A stretch of DNA of 64,000 nt from Clostridium sp. MD294 (GCF_000364165.2 NZ_CP097810.1:1116001-1180000), one strand, 5' to 3'; positions 55,106-64,000 are shown, counted from the first letter of the stretch. Notes: a model not told the origin generated them from the sequence alone. Numbers and translations are program-made.

Positions 55106-55202
55106 GTTTTATAAAAAAAATGTTGCAAATTTTGGCAAGATGTGTAGAATATTAAATAAGAAGTGTAAATATTGTTGTAATAAAAATAAGGAAGGGAATT
55201 TT

Positions 55203-56151
55203 ATGGAAACCTGGAAAACTTTATTAGAAGGTTCACTGATATTAGGGATTTTGACAGCAATTATAGGAGTGCTTAAAAATAAGGCAGATAACAAACTACA
55301 ATATATTACAAGTGAACGTGCTAAATGGAGAGAAGAAATTAGAGAAATTGCTCAAAGACTTCAAAGTGCAGGAGAATATGAAATTGATAAAATACTATGT
55401 GAATTAAAAGTAAAAATTAATACATATGGTATTGCAAATCAAGATAATGTTTTTCAAGATGCACATATATGGAAAATAATTGGGACTTTAGAAGATCCTC
55501 AAGGTTCAAACATTGCTGAAAGAGAAAATAAAAAAGGCAAAAAAAATACTAATAGAATATTTATCTTGTTTATTAAAACATGATTGGGAACGCTCAAAAG
55601 GAGAAGTACTTGGAAATTATACTATTATGTTAGATGCTATTGTTAATGTATTGTTTTTTGTTGGTGTAATATTTTGTTATAATGTGTTATTTAAAATTGA
55701 TATAAATTGTATTGATATAAGTCAATTTAATGACTTGATTTTTGTTTTTTCAGTGGTATTTGCAGGCTATTTAGCTGTTATAAATTTTATTATATTTTAT
55801 ACACAAATAAAAATGATTGATATTTCTAAAGAATTTATAAAAAGTATGAAAGACAAAAAAAATTTTTGGGAAATAAAAAGTTTTATTCCATATATAATAT
55901 ATTTATGTTTAACACTGTTAATATCTAATTTGTATGAAAAGTGTTTTCAAGAAAAAGCATTATTTACAATAAATGGGTTTGCTTTGCTTATAGTATATAC
56001 CATTATATATATATTTATTTTATATTGTATATATCAATTAAAAGTAAGTAATGAGAAAAAAATTTATATAGATTATTATAATACTATAAATAAGATATAT
56101 GAAATAGAAATGTGTTCTAATGGTTGTATTAGAGAGGATTGTCCTAGATAA
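55203..56151 (+). pseudogene. Membrane protein gene with a +1 frameshift in an A8 tract
   Basis: ATG 55203 (AGGAAGGG upstream) encodes an N-terminal membrane helix (LEGSLILGILTAIIGVL), then YITSERAKWREEIREIAQRL and a helical region, ending out of frame at 55583. Dropping one A from the A8 run at 55539-55546 joins it to a second frame running to 56151: KKILIEYLSCLLKHDWERSK, then four membrane helices. The overlap and the conserved-looking join suggest one ~315-residue protein. The state could be a mutation, a read error or slippage-based switching. Family not recognised. Confidence 0.7.
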
Positions 56152-56231
56152 AAATAGCAATAGTTATAATAATTATTTATGAGGCAAAATTATAGCAAGT
56201 TTTATAGAAAACAAATAAAATATCATATTTT

Positions 56232-56279
56232 AAAAAAAGTCTTGCTATTTAGATGAATACTAAATAGCAAGACTTTTTT
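56232..56279. terminator. Strong terminator
   Basis: AAAAAAGTCTTGCTATTTAG and its exact complement form a 20-bp stem with an 8-base loop. Confidence 0.92.
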
Positions 56280-56482
56280 ATGTAGAAATATAAAATTGCT
56301 AAAATGTCGATTTTTTGATAATATTGATGTAAAAGCATTGTAAAGTATAGAGATTTGAAAAAATCGAAATATATAGAATAATTTTGGAATTTTGTGGTAG
56401 AAAAAATGTTGTAAGATTGTTTATTGTATTTTTTAGTATAAGTAATAAAAAAAATACAGAAATAATAGAGAGGTTTTGTGAT

Positions 56483-56761
56483 ATGAAAGAATTAAATCCG
56501 TTTCAAAAAAAATTTATGGAAAGTTTAGCGAATATTCAAAATTGCTGTGTACAAAAGGCATTATGTCAAAAACAACAGCGTCTAGAAGCGGTACTTTATG
56601 ATGTAACTGCTGATGTAATTATTGCGATATTAGAAAATATAGATGGGTATGGTGATATGGAAAAATTTGATGTAATATGTTGTGATACAAAACAAACATT
56701 AAAACAAAATCCGTATATAGAATTGCATGATGTAGTATGTGAATATATTAAAGGAGTATAA
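56483..56761 (+). CDS. Hypothetical protein
   Basis: A 92-residue soluble protein, cysteine-containing (NCCVQKALC, ICCDTK), with a central VLYDVTADVIIAILENIDGYG. ATG 56483 has AGAGG 9 bases upstream; the longer frame from 56384 has none. The stop overlaps the acetyltransferase start by one base (TAATG), so the three genes here form an operon. No family assigned. Confidence 0.68.
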   Translation: MKELNPFQKKFMESLANIQNCCVQKALCQKQQRLEAVLYDVTADVIIAILENIDGYGDMEKFDVICCDTKQTLKQNPYIELHDVVCEYIKGV

Positions 56762-57273
56762 TGATGTTAAAACTGAGAGAATATAATGTGTTTGATGCAG
56801 AAATAATTACAAAATGGATAGAGAATGAATATATTTTTAGACAGTGGAGTGCAGATAGATATGAAAAATATCCTATTACAGCAAGTGACATAAATGATTA
56901 TTATAATAAAGAGAAAAACAATTATCAAATGTATATTATGACAGCATATGATAAAAGCGATATCATAGGACATTTTACATTGCGTTTTGTTGGATATGAT
57001 ACAAAAACAGTTCGATTAGGTTTTGTCATAATAGACCATAAAAAGCGTAAAAAAGGTTATGGCAAACAAATGGTTGATTTAGCTGTAAAGTATGCTTTTG
57101 ATAATATTGGAGTAAATAAAATATCATTAGGTGTTTTTGAAAATAATAGTAATGCCATAAAATGTTATAAAAGCTGTGGATTTCAAGAAATAAAAACAGA
57201 TGTAATAGAAAGTTATGAATGTATGGGGGAAATTTGGAATTGCATAGAAATGGAAAATAAAAAAGGGGTGTAA
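56761..57273 (+). CDS. GNAT N-acetyltransferase (RimJ/RimL-like)
   Basis: A 170-residue acetyl-CoA-dependent transferase. The GNAT core runs across ~1-165, with IIGHFTLRFVG (strand 4), VRLGFVIIDHKKRKKGYGKQMVD (acetyl-CoA pyrophosphate loop RxxGxG/A in KKGYGK) and GVFENNSNAIKCYKSCGFQE (strand 5 and helix 4 signature). Substrate unknown; RimL-type enzymes acetylate protein N-termini or small amines. The start overlaps the previous stop by one base, after AAAGGAG. Confidence 0.88.
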   Translation: MMLKLREYNVFDAEIITKWIENEYIFRQWSADRYEKYPITASDINDYYNKEKNNYQMYIMTAYDKSDIIGHFTLRFVGYDTKTVRLGFVIIDHKKRKKGYGKQMVDLAVKYAFDNIGVNKISLGVFENNSNAIKCYKSCGFQEIKTDVIESYECMGEIWNCIEMENKKGV

Positions 57274-57275
57274 AA

Positions 57276-57629
57276 GTGGGATTTTTAAAAAAACTGCTAG
57301 GAAAAAAAGAAGTAGAAGGGATTGACTTTTCTGCTGTAAAAACGAATGAAATGGCAAAAGAATTGTGTGAGAAAAAAGAACTGGCAATGTTATATATTGT
57401 GCCATTACGTTTTGGAGGAGAGGAGGAAAGTAATAATATATTGTATGTCCCACCTGAAGTAGTAGAATTAAAGCAAAGATATGATATTGTAGCAGAAAAA
57501 ATGCTTTTAGAAAGCGGTACGAGATATATTTGTACACCAGAATATAAGGGAAAAAGCTTTGTGCCAAGTGCATTACATATTGCGGTAACAGGTAAAACAA
57601 GATTTACACAGACTATAAAAATTTGGTGA
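57276..57629 (+). CDS. Hypothetical protein
   Basis: A 117-residue soluble protein beginning with a basic amphipathic segment (GFLKKLLGKKE), a common membrane-surface or N-terminal feature, then an alpha/beta domain (MLYIVPLRFGGEEESNNILY; AVTGKTRFTQTIKIW). GTG 57276 is 3 bases after the acetyltransferase stop and has AAAGGGG upstream. No family recognised. Confidence 0.68.
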   Translation: MGFLKKLLGKKEVEGIDFSAVKTNEMAKELCEKKELAMLYIVPLRFGGEEESNNILYVPPEVVELKQRYDIVAEKMLLESGTRYICTPEYKGKSFVPSALHIAVTGKTRFTQTIKIW

Positions 57630-57662
57630 GAAAATAAAAAAATATATACTAAATTAAATTTA

Positions 57663-57698
57663 AAAAATCTCTTATATTTTATATAAGAGATTTTTTTT
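57663..57698 (+). terminator. Intrinsic terminator
   Basis: AAAAATCTCTTATAT and ATATAAGAGATTTTT form the stem, followed by eight T. Confidence 0.9.
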
Positions 57699-57770
57699 GT
57701 GGTATAAAATTGCTGAAATGGAGAAAAATACAATAAAAATAGTAAATATTTATGGAGGAGAGAAAAACAC

Positions 57771-59462
57771 ATGAACCATCTTTATTTATTACTTACTATT
57801 ATACAGATACTTTTTTCTTGTATTGCAGCAATTTATTTTTATAGAAGCTTAAAAGAAAAAAGTGGCACAAAATCATTTCATCAATTAGAATTTAGAAAAG
57901 AACAAGAACAGCTCAAAAAAATGAGAACAATTCATTTAACAACACCTTTATCAGAACAGACAAGACCAAAGACATTAAATGATATTGTAGGGCAAAAAGA
58001 AGGCATAAAAGCATTAAGAACAGCACTTTGTGGCCCTAATCCCCAACACGTTTTAATATATGGCCCTCCAGGAGTAGGTAAAACTGCGGCTGCAAGATTG
58101 ATATTGGAGGAAGCAAAAAAAAATATACTTTCTCCTTTTGGAAGTAAATCAAAATTTGTAGAATTAGATGCTACAACATTACGTTTTGATGAAAGAAGTA
58201 TTGCTGACCCTCTTATAGGTTCTGTACATGACCCAATTTATCAAGGGGCAGGAGCATATGGTGCAGCAGGTATACCTCAACCAAAAGCAGGTGCTGTTTC
58301 AGAGGCACATGGAGGAATACTGTTTATAGATGAAATAGGAGAGCTACACCCTATGCAAATGAATAAGCTACTAAAAGTATTAGAAGATAGAATAGCACGT
58401 TTTCAAAGTGCTTATTATAGTGAAAACAATAAAAATATACCTCCTCATATACATGATATATTTTGTAATGGTATACCAGCAGATTTTAGGCTTGTAGGGG
58501 CAACTACAAGAACTCCAGAAGAAATACCTCCAGCATTGCGTTCTAGATGTATGGAAATTTATTTTGATGGACTGAAAGAAAATTCTATTGTAAAAATTGC
58601 AGAAAATACAATACAAAATGCAGGATTTGAAAAAGCACCTGCATTATGTAAAAAAATATCAAAATATGCTTCAAATGGTAGACAAACTGTAAATATTATA
58701 CAATCTGCAGTGTCATTAGCAATATTAGAAGGTAGACATTATATTCAACAAAAAGATTTAGATTGGGTATTAGAAGCAGGAAGATACCAAGCATTACCTA
58801 TAAAAACAATTCCTAAAAAGCAAAGAGTTGGTGTAGTAAATGGTTTGGCAGTATATGGAAATGATAACAGGGGAATGCTTTTGACACTAGAGGCATATGT
58901 ACAGAAGTCAAAAAGTGAAAAAGGTATGCTCACTGTAACGGGTATTGTAGAACAAGAACTGCTCAAAAGTAGACAGGGAGAAGTCAAAAGAAAAAGCAAT
59001 GCAAAAGCATCTGTTGAAAATGTGATTACGGCATTAGAACAGTTTACAGGAATTAGTAGAAAAGAATATGATGTGCATATCAATTTTGCAGGAGGTATGC
59101 CAGTAGATGGCCCTTCTGCAGGTATTGCAATATTTTGTGCTGTGTATTCTGCATTGTTTCGTATAAAAGTAGATAATACTGTTGCTATGACAGGAGAAAT
59201 CAGTATTTACGGAGATGTATTACCAGTAGGAGGTGTTTGTGCTAAAATAGAAGGAGCAAAAGAAGCAGGAGCAAAAAAAGTATTGATACCTGCTGATAAT
59301 TGGCAGGAAAAATATGCAGATATGGATATTATAGTAAAACCAGTGCATACAGTGAATGAAGTGTTAGAGGAATTATTTGATGTGTTAAAAGAACAAAAAA
59401 ACGAATTGCCTCAAAGAGAGTATGTTGCAGCAAATGGTATATTGACAGCGGAAAAAGCATAA
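57771..59462 (+). CDS. lonB: LonB-type ATP-dependent protease
   Basis: A 563-residue AAA+ protease with an N-terminal membrane helix (~4-24), GPPGVGKT Walker A (98-105), Walker B GILFIDEIGELH, sensor region ATTRTPEEIPPALRSR and a C-terminal Lon-type peptidase domain with DGPSAGIAIF (catalytic Ser) and the partner Lys in GGVCAKIEGAKEAG. LonB in Bacillus is forespore-specific. The start follows GGAGGAG. A second, soluble lon lies at the right window edge and is frameshifted here. Confidence 0.94.
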   Translation: MNHLYLLLTIIQILFSCIAAIYFYRSLKEKSGTKSFHQLEFRKEQEQLKKMRTIHLTTPLSEQTRPKTLNDIVGQKEGIKALRTALCGPNPQHVLIYGPPGVGKTAAARLILEEAKKNILSPFGSKSKFVELDATTLRFDERSIADPLIGSVHDPIYQGAGAYGAAGIPQPKAGAVSEAHGGILFIDEIGELHPMQMNKLLKVLEDRIARFQSAYYSENNKNIPPHIHDIFCNGIPADFRLVGATTRTPEEIPPALRSRCMEIYFDGLKENSIVKIAENTIQNAGFEKAPALCKKISKYASNGRQTVNIIQSAVSLAILEGRHYIQQKDLDWVLEAGRYQALPIKTIPKKQRVGVVNGLAVYGNDNRGMLLTLEAYVQKSKSEKGMLTVTGIVEQELLKSRQGEVKRKSNAKASVENVITALEQFTGISRKEYDVHINFAGGMPVDGPSAGIAIFCAVYSALFRIKVDNTVAMTGEISIYGDVLPVGGVCAKIEGAKEAGAKKVLIPADNWQEKYADMDIIVKPVHTVNEVLEELFDVLKEQKNELPQREYVAANGILTAEKA

Positions 59463-59465
59463 ATA

Positions 59466-59496
59466 AAACCCCCTGCAAAAATTGTTTTTGCAGGGG
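59466..59496. terminator. Hairpin between convergent genes
   Basis: CCCCTGCAAAAA and TTTTTGCAGGGG form a perfect 12-bp stem with a 3-base loop; the T-run is weak, so it may end transcription only partly. Confidence 0.7.
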
Positions 59497-59541
59497 TAAA
59501 ACATTTAACGTAATAGCTTTGATATAAAAGTTATAAAACAA

Positions 59542-60852
59542 TTATACTAACATATTCATTAGAAGACCTGCAGTATAGTAGTTGCTTAAGTTATAAGCAC
59601 CTGAATTTGCAAAACGGCTCATTAAATTCAGTGCATCTGTACTAGTGTCTTGCTGCATTTGTTTTAAATCTCTGCTAATTAAAGAATTAGCAGAACGGGA
59701 CATACCACTCTCAGCAGACCTATAAGCACCTTGTGCAAGTCCGTGACTACCACTGATAATATCTTTGATTAATTCTGGATCTTCATCTAATTTTTTAAGA
59801 AGTGTATCTTTGTCTAAAGATAGAGAACCATTTGCATTTTTAGTAATACCAATTAATTTCAAAGATTTTTCTGGAGCAGGGCCATTTAACATTTGAGATA
59901 ATTGATTTTTTACACCAGAACCTCTATCTGCATTAGAAGAAACAACAGATAAAGCCTTGTTATATTTATCAACAAGATTTTCTACAGCATCTGCAATATT
60001 TTTGTTATCTACACCAACTTTTACTGTTGCATCGCCAACGCTTTTTAATGTCATACTAGCTTTACCATAATCCAGACTAACATTGTTAGAACTAGATGTA
60101 AATTCCTCTGTAAAACCATTGCTGTCAGTAACAGAGTATTGTGCATTTTGTGCAGCAGTAGCTGCTTCACTAAGACCGTTATTTTCAGCAAACTCTCCAT
60201 TTACAATGAAAGAATTGTCGGTGCCAGTTTCTTTTGATGTTAATTTTAATACGCTTTTGCCGTCTTTTGATGTTTCAACAGATGCTTTTACGCCAATATT
60301 TTGACGGTTAATTTCTTTGGCTACATCATTGAGCATTTGACGGTTTGTTTTTTGTACACCGTATTCATTTACAGAACTTACATTAATGTTTGCAGTACCT
60401 TTATTTGTTACAATAGAAAAATCAGCATCTTCTGTTGCTTTTGCATTACTTGTTACAGCAGTAGAAACATTTTGTTGTGCTGCTGCTAATTGTTGTACAG
60501 AAACATCAAAACTTTCTGGTTTTCTAAGAGTATAATTTTTGGTAGCTGTTAAAACATCACTGTCAGAACTATTTACAGTTAAAGAATTGCTTACTCCAGA
60601 AGAATTTACATCACGCAGAGAATTTGCTGCGGACATTAAATCTGACATAGCACTGTCATAGTTACGTAAAAATGTAGAAGCATTGCTGCTCAAAGAACCA
60701 GTAGCAGTATTGCTGGAACTGCTATTTGTCTTTTTGTCTAATTTATCTAATGCTTGCTGTAATTTTAACTGATTGAGTGCATTTGTAGAATTGAAATAAG
60801 AATTACTAAAATTGTTGTAATTGCCGTAATAGTTACTAATTCCGTTCATCAT
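59542..60852 (-). CDS. FliD-like (flagellar cap / hook-associated 2) protein
   Basis: A 436-residue secreted-type protein without signal peptide, rich in Asn, Ser and Ala. It contains FDVSVQQLAAAQQNVSTAV (like the FliD N-terminal module), a middle region with many short strands (GKASMTLKSVGDATVKVGVD) and a C-terminal helical part (LSQMLNGPAPEKSL...DKDTLLKKLDEDPELIKDII) typical of the FliD C-terminus. FliD caps growing flagellar filaments. No flagellar gene is nearby, so an orphan copy or a non-flagellar relative is possible. The start at 60852 has AAGGAG 8 bases upstream. Confidence 0.7.
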   Translation of the reverse strand: MMNGISNYYGNYNNFSNSYFNSTNALNQLKLQQALDKLDKKTNSSSSNTATGSLSSNASTFLRNYDSAMSDLMSAANSLRDVNSSGVSNSLTVNSSDSDVLTATKNYTLRKPESFDVSVQQLAAAQQNVSTAVTSNAKATEDADFSIVTNKGTANINVSSVNEYGVQKTNRQMLNDVAKEINRQNIGVKASVETSKDGKSVLKLTSKETGTDNSFIVNGEFAENNGLSEAATAAQNAQYSVTDSNGFTEEFTSSSNNVSLDYGKASMTLKSVGDATVKVGVDNKNIADAVENLVDKYNKALSVVSSNADRGSGVKNQLSQMLNGPAPEKSLKLIGITKNANGSLSLDKDTLLKKLDEDPELIKDIISGSHGLAQGAYRSAESGMSRSANSLISRDLKQMQQDTSTDALNLMSRFANSGAYNLSNYYTAGLLMNMLV

Positions 60853-61113
60853 ACAATCGTCTCCTTTCCTATATATTTTTATTACAGTATGGAAAACAGC
60901 ATACACTGTTTCATTAATTAATATCGTCTTATTTATAAAATGATTAATAGCATATTTTGATAATTGTTACGATATTTGTGTGATAATTGTATCTAAAAAA
61001 GTCAAATATGATATTTTTGACAAAATCTATGTATAAATTTAAAAAATAACTTGCTAATTATTTATTTTTGATATAAAATAGCATTGTATATTTTGATAGG
61101 AGGTGTATTTCCA

Positions 61114-61284
61114 ATGGCTCATAAAATTGGTTCTGAATGTATCGGTTGTGGTGCTTGCATGAGCGAATGTCCAACAAACTGCATTTATGAAGATGGTGGT
61201 GTTTATGCTATCAAAGAAGCAGAATGTATTGACTGTGGTTCTTGCGCTGGTGTTTGTCCAGTAAATGCTCCAAAACCTGAATAA
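61114..61284 (+). CDS. Clostridial 2[4Fe-4S] ferredoxin
   Basis: A 56-residue electron carrier with both cluster motifs: CIGCGACMSECP (~9-20) and CIDCGSCAGVCP (~38-49), the classic 2[4Fe-4S] pattern of anaerobes. It serves pyruvate:ferredoxin oxidoreductase, hydrogenase, Rnf and similar enzymes. AGGAGG lies 9-10 bases before ATG 61114; a 10-codon extension is not supported. Codon use is C-rich compared with neighbours, as for gdhA, indicating high expression. Confidence 0.96.
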   Translation: MAHKIGSECIGCGACMSECPTNCIYEDGGVYAIKEAECIDCGSCAGVCPVNAPKPE

Positions 61285-61315
61285 TTCTGGAGAAAAAAGC
61301 AGACAAGTTGTCTGT

Positions 61316-61403
61316 TAGAGGCTGTCGAGTATTTCGACAGCCTTTTTCATAGTATATTAAAAAATGGCTGATGTCTTTTATTGTAAAAGTTCAGCCATTT
61401 TTT
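61316..61403. terminator. Two terminators after the ferredoxin gene
   Basis: AGGCTGTCGA/TCGACAGCCT (61318-61342) with a T-run ends the ferredoxin transcript. AAAATGGCTGA/TCAGCCATTTT (61361-61400) with A/T runs on both sides is bidirectional. Confidence 0.9.
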
Positions 61404-61494
61404 GAAAAAGCTTATATATAAGCTATAAAAAATAAAATTTTGTTTTATAAAGTGAAATATCAAACACAAATATTTTATAAATAAAATTTATCAA

Positions 61495-61719
61495 TTAACT
61501 TTGTGTTTTATTTGCCATTTCTTTCTCTTGTGCTTCAATCATTTTTTTGACCATGTAACCACCTACATAACCATTTTGAGCAGAAGTCAAATCACCATTG
61601 TAGCCTTTTTTTAAAGGTACACCAATTTCATTTGCTATTTCAAACTTATATTGTTCTAAAGCTGCCTTTGCTTCTGGCACATTAATTTTATTACTAGATG
61701 AATTATTTGTTCCTGACAT
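61495..61719 (-). CDS. Alpha/beta-type small acid-soluble spore protein (SASP)
   Basis: A 74-residue DNA-binding protein that coats and protects spore chromosomes. The family core is clear: KFEIANEIGV contains the GPR protease cleavage region (E-I-A), and GYNGDLTSAQNGYVGGYMVK the second signature, with GG-x-MVKKMI. AAGGAGG lies upstream of the ATG. A sigma-G-like promoter is at 61765-61794. Direct evidence that the organism sporulates. Confidence 0.95.
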   Translation of the reverse strand: MSGTNNSSSNKINVPEAKAALEQYKFEIANEIGVPLKKGYNGDLTSAQNGYVGGYMVKKMIEAQEKEMANKTQS

Positions 61720-61764
61720 AATATAATGTCCTCCTTCAAATGCAATTTATTTGTAGTACATTTT

Positions 61765-61794
61765 TAGTATGGCAATATCATATTATTTTATGTA
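61765..61794 (-). promoter_or_regulatory. Sigma-G-like promoter of the SASP gene
   Basis: On the minus strand TACATA (61789-61794), 17 bases, CATACTA (61765-61771). The -10 fits the sigma-G pattern exactly and the -35 partly. Confidence 0.65.
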
Positions 61795-61818
61795 GGAACA
61801 TATTACCAATAATAGTAA

Positions 61819-62004
61819 TCATTCTTTAGGAAGTATTGCCCAAAGCACCATATAAATCGCAATAGGATAGAGTCTAAAAAGCAATACCAAAAGCACAAAT
61901 ACTATTCTGACAATAGAAGGCTCAAAATGAAAACATTGTGCAATACCCCCACAGACACCACCTAATTTTTTATTTGTTTCAGACAAACAAATATGAAATT
62001 TCAT
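61819..62004 (-). CDS. PspC-domain protein
   Basis: A 61-residue protein consisting of one PspC domain: the N-terminal NKKLGGVCGGIAQCFHFEPS signature followed by a membrane segment (VRIVFVLLVLLFRLYPIAIY) and the terminal LWAILPKE. PspC proteins sit in the membrane and take part in phage-shock or envelope-stress responses. The start has AGGGGTG upstream. Confidence 0.9.
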   Translation of the reverse strand: MKFHICLSETNKKLGGVCGGIAQCFHFEPSIVRIVFVLLVLLFRLYPIAIYMVLWAILPKE

Positions 62005-62089
62005 AAAAACACCCCTTAAATCATTTGAAATGCACAGACTAATATATTAATATACGTTTTATGGTATTTGTTTGTCTGTTTTAGTCTGT

Positions 62090-62674
62090 TTATAGTAATA
62101 ATTTGTCAATTTCTTGCCAAAGTTCTGAAATACCTGTTTTAGCCGTACCAGAAAAAGCAATCAATTTATCTTGTTCAGATAAGCCTAATGTTTTTCTGAT
62201 AATACTTAAATGTTTTGGTATTTGACTTCTGTTTAATTTGTCTGATTTTGTAGCAGCAATAATAATATCATAACCATAGTGTTTTAGCCAGTTGTACATC
62301 ATAATGTCGTTTTTGCCAGGTTCGTGACGAATGTCTATAAGTAATATAATACCAGCAAGACATTGCCTTTTTTGTAAATAGCTTTCAATCATAGCTCCCC
62401 ATTTTTGTATTTCTGTTTTAGATGCTTTGGCATAACCATAACCAGGTAAATCTACAACATAAATTTCGTCATTGACATTATAAAAATTTATTGTTCTTGT
62501 TTTTCCAGGCTGTGAGCTTGTTCTAGCCAATGCTTTTCTATTTAACATAGCATTAATAAGTGTAGATTTTCCAACATTTGATTTTCCAGCAAAAGCAATT
62601 TCAGTTTTGTTGTCAGTAGGATATTGTTCAAATTTTACACCAACTGCCTCTAAAGAGGATTTTTTTACTTCCAT
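62090..62674 (-). CDS. engB: Ribosome-biogenesis GTP-binding protein YsxC/EngB
   Basis: A 194-residue essential GTPase for assembly of the large ribosomal subunit. G-box motifs: G1 GKSNVGKSTL (~30-39), G2 around the TRTINFY stretch, G3 DLPGYGYA (~76-83) and G4 TKSDK (~140-144). The start overlaps the end of lon by 10 bases, the usual lon-engB order in Firmicutes. The ribosome site GGAGAAAAA lies within the lon end. Confidence 0.96.
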   Translation of the reverse strand: MEVKKSSLEAVGVKFEQYPTDNKTEIAFAGKSNVGKSTLINAMLNRKALARTSSQPGKTRTINFYNVNDEIYVVDLPGYGYAKASKTEIQKWGAMIESYLQKRQCLAGIILLIDIRHEPGKNDIMMYNWLKHYGYDIIIAATKSDKLNRSQIPKHLSIIRKTLGLSEQDKLIAFSGTAKTGISELWQEIDKLLL

Positions 62675-64000
62675 ATTTTTTCTCCTTCTGCTAAAGCATT
62701 TGTGATAACATCTTCCATTGTTTCCGCTAATACAAATTCTAAATCTTGTTTGATTTCTTCTTCAATTTCTTTTAAATCTCTTTCATTTTGTTTCGGTAAT
62801 ATAATTTTGACAATGCCTGCTTTTTTTCCAGCAAGTATTTTTTCTTTTAGTCCTCCTATAGGCAATACTCTGCCTCGAAGTGTAATTTCTACCAGTCATA
62901 GCGACGTCATTTCTAATATTGGCATTTGTGAGTGCAGAAAGCATAGCCAGAGCCATAGTAATACCCGCAGAAGGGCCATCTTTTGGAATAGCACCTTCTG
63001 GTATGTGTATGTGAATGTCTTTGTCTTTGTAAAAAGTATCTTCTGCATTAATACGGCTGCATTGAGAACGAATATAACTCATAGCAGCTTTTGCGGACTC
63101 TTGCATGACTTTTCCCATGTTGCCAGTAAGTTCAAATTTTCCAGTGCCTTCCATAGTGTTCACTTCAATAGAAAGTGTTTCTCCTCCAAATTTTGTCCAA
63201 GCAAGTCCTCTTACAATACCAATTTGAGGTTGTGTATATATTTTATCGGTATGATATTTTTTAGTACCAATGTAATCTTCTAATTGTTCTGGCAATATTG
63301 TAACATATTTTTGTTGTTTGGATACTATCATTTTAACAGCTTTTCTGCAAAGGCTTCCAATGGTACGCTCTAATTGACGAACACCAGCTTCTTTGGTGTA
63401 ATTGTCTATAATTTCATCTATTACACCATCAGAAATATTAAACTGATATGGTTTTAAGCCATGTTTTTTCATTTGTTTTTGTACTAAATGTTCTTCTGCA
63501 ATATGCTTTTTTTCTTGTGCTGTGTAACTAGAAAGCTGTATAATTTCCATTCTGTCAAGTAAAGCAGAAGGTATTGTGTCAGTAGTGTTTGCTGTGCATA
63601 TAAAAAATACTTGTGATAAATCATAAGGTAGTTCTAAATAATGGTCACGAAAGGTATTATTTTGTTCGCTATCTAATACTTCTAAAAGTGCAGCAGCAGG
63701 GTCACCATTGTAGGATTTGTTGAGTTTGTCCACTTCATCTAAAAGCATAAGAGGATTTGTTGTACCTGCTTGTTTCATACTATAGAGTATGCGTCCTGGC
63801 ATAGCACCCACATATGTTTTGCGGTGTCCTCTGATTTCCGCTTCATCTCTGATACCGCCTAATGACATTCTGACATATTTTAAATTTAAAGCTCTTGCGA
63901 TAGATTTAGCAATAGAAGTTTTTCCCACACCTGGAGGGCCTACTAAACAAAGTATAGTACTGTTGCCTTTTGGGGCTAATTTTCGTACTGCTAAGTGTTC
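62665..64000 (-). pseudogene. lon: ATP-dependent protease Lon, frameshifted, 5' end beyond the window
   Basis: The C-terminal ~445 residues of Lon[20 protein letters not shown] (Walker A), [10 protein letters not shown] (Walker B), the sensor region and the peptidase domain with catalytic Ser in KDGPSAGIT are in one frame. After VAMTG the frame shifts: an extra A at 62891 (T on the coding strand) breaks [20 protein letters not shown], which holds the catalytic Lys, so it continues in another frame to 62665. Without a corrected base the product ends in 31 unrelated residues at 62783 and lacks the Lys. Could be inactivation or a read error. engB follows. Confidence 0.88.

Noticed and set aside
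55531..55546. Programmed -1 frameshift at A-AAA-AAG
   Set aside because: The second frame needs a +1 shift relative to the first, not -1, so the slippery heptamer cannot explain it.

Overview
The window is AT-rich (roughly 30% GC) DNA from a low-GC, spore-forming Gram-positive anaerobe, most likely a member of the Clostridia close to Lachnospiraceae. The evidence is an alpha/beta small acid-soluble spore protein behind a sigma-G-like promoter, a LonB-type protease, a clostridial 2[4Fe-4S] ferredoxin, a probable (Re)-citrate synthase next to an NAD-type isocitrate dehydrogenase, strong AGGAGG ribosome sites and frequent GTG/TTG starts.

Layout. 1-6.6 kb: argG (cut by the window edge), a FAH-family hydrolase, a WecB epimerase fused to a coiled-coil tail, lepB, a DUF1858 redox protein and an FAD oxidoreductase. 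6.7-9.9 kb: a partly degraded stretch with two pseudogenes, a polyferredoxin-like membrane protein, a flavoprotein and an HxlR regulator. 9.9-15.7 kb: the most unusual locus. An intracellular subtilisin-like protease gene is split inside its HGTH active-site motif by a 3,390-bp element that carries a serine recombinase, a GntR/FCD regulator and a secreted protein. Joining the flanks at a shared GTGTGT core restores the protease frame and catalytic triad exactly. Three small genes around the protease appear related to each other. 16-22 kb: a small possible spore gene, a PPP-type phosphatase, citrate synthase plus isocitrate dehydrogenase, and an EamA exporter. 22-30 kb: CdaR-type regulator, ftsE, ftsX, an EnvC/M23 hydrolase activator, a CtpA protease and mreB, i.e. 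division and elongation. 30-37 kb: gdhA with a long structured leader, a PepD-type dipeptidase, an AI-2E-type permease, small redox proteins and a hairpin-rich repeat cassette. 37-45 kb: a protein with 36-bp tandem repeats, mgtE with a leader peptide, a DUF1273 pseudogene, bioY with a BirA-type operator, a YtrA-type GntR/ABC operon and an array of six 56-bp repeats. 45-51 kb: pepF, glgA, a membrane-anchored propeller-like protein and a CvpA protein. 51.3-55.1 kb: an rRNA operon with two promoters but no 16S gene (tRNA-Ala, 23S, 5S, tRNA-Asn, tRNA-Glu, tRNA-Cys). 55-64 kb: small genes (one frameshifted in an A8 run), lonB, a FliD-like protein, ferredoxin, SASP, PspC, engB and a frameshifted lon.

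How the genes work together. Citrate synthase, isocitrate dehydrogenase and GdhA give 2-oxoglutarate and glutamate, and ArgG carries nitrogen towards arginine. The CdaR-ftsEX-EnvC-CtpA block is a septal peptidoglycan-remodelling set followed by mreB. Several genes carry lesions: in-frame stops in three loci, frameshifts in lon and in a membrane protein gene, and a frameshifted remnant near 20.6 kb. This suggests either ongoing decay or, for the homopolymer and recombinase cases, reversible switching.
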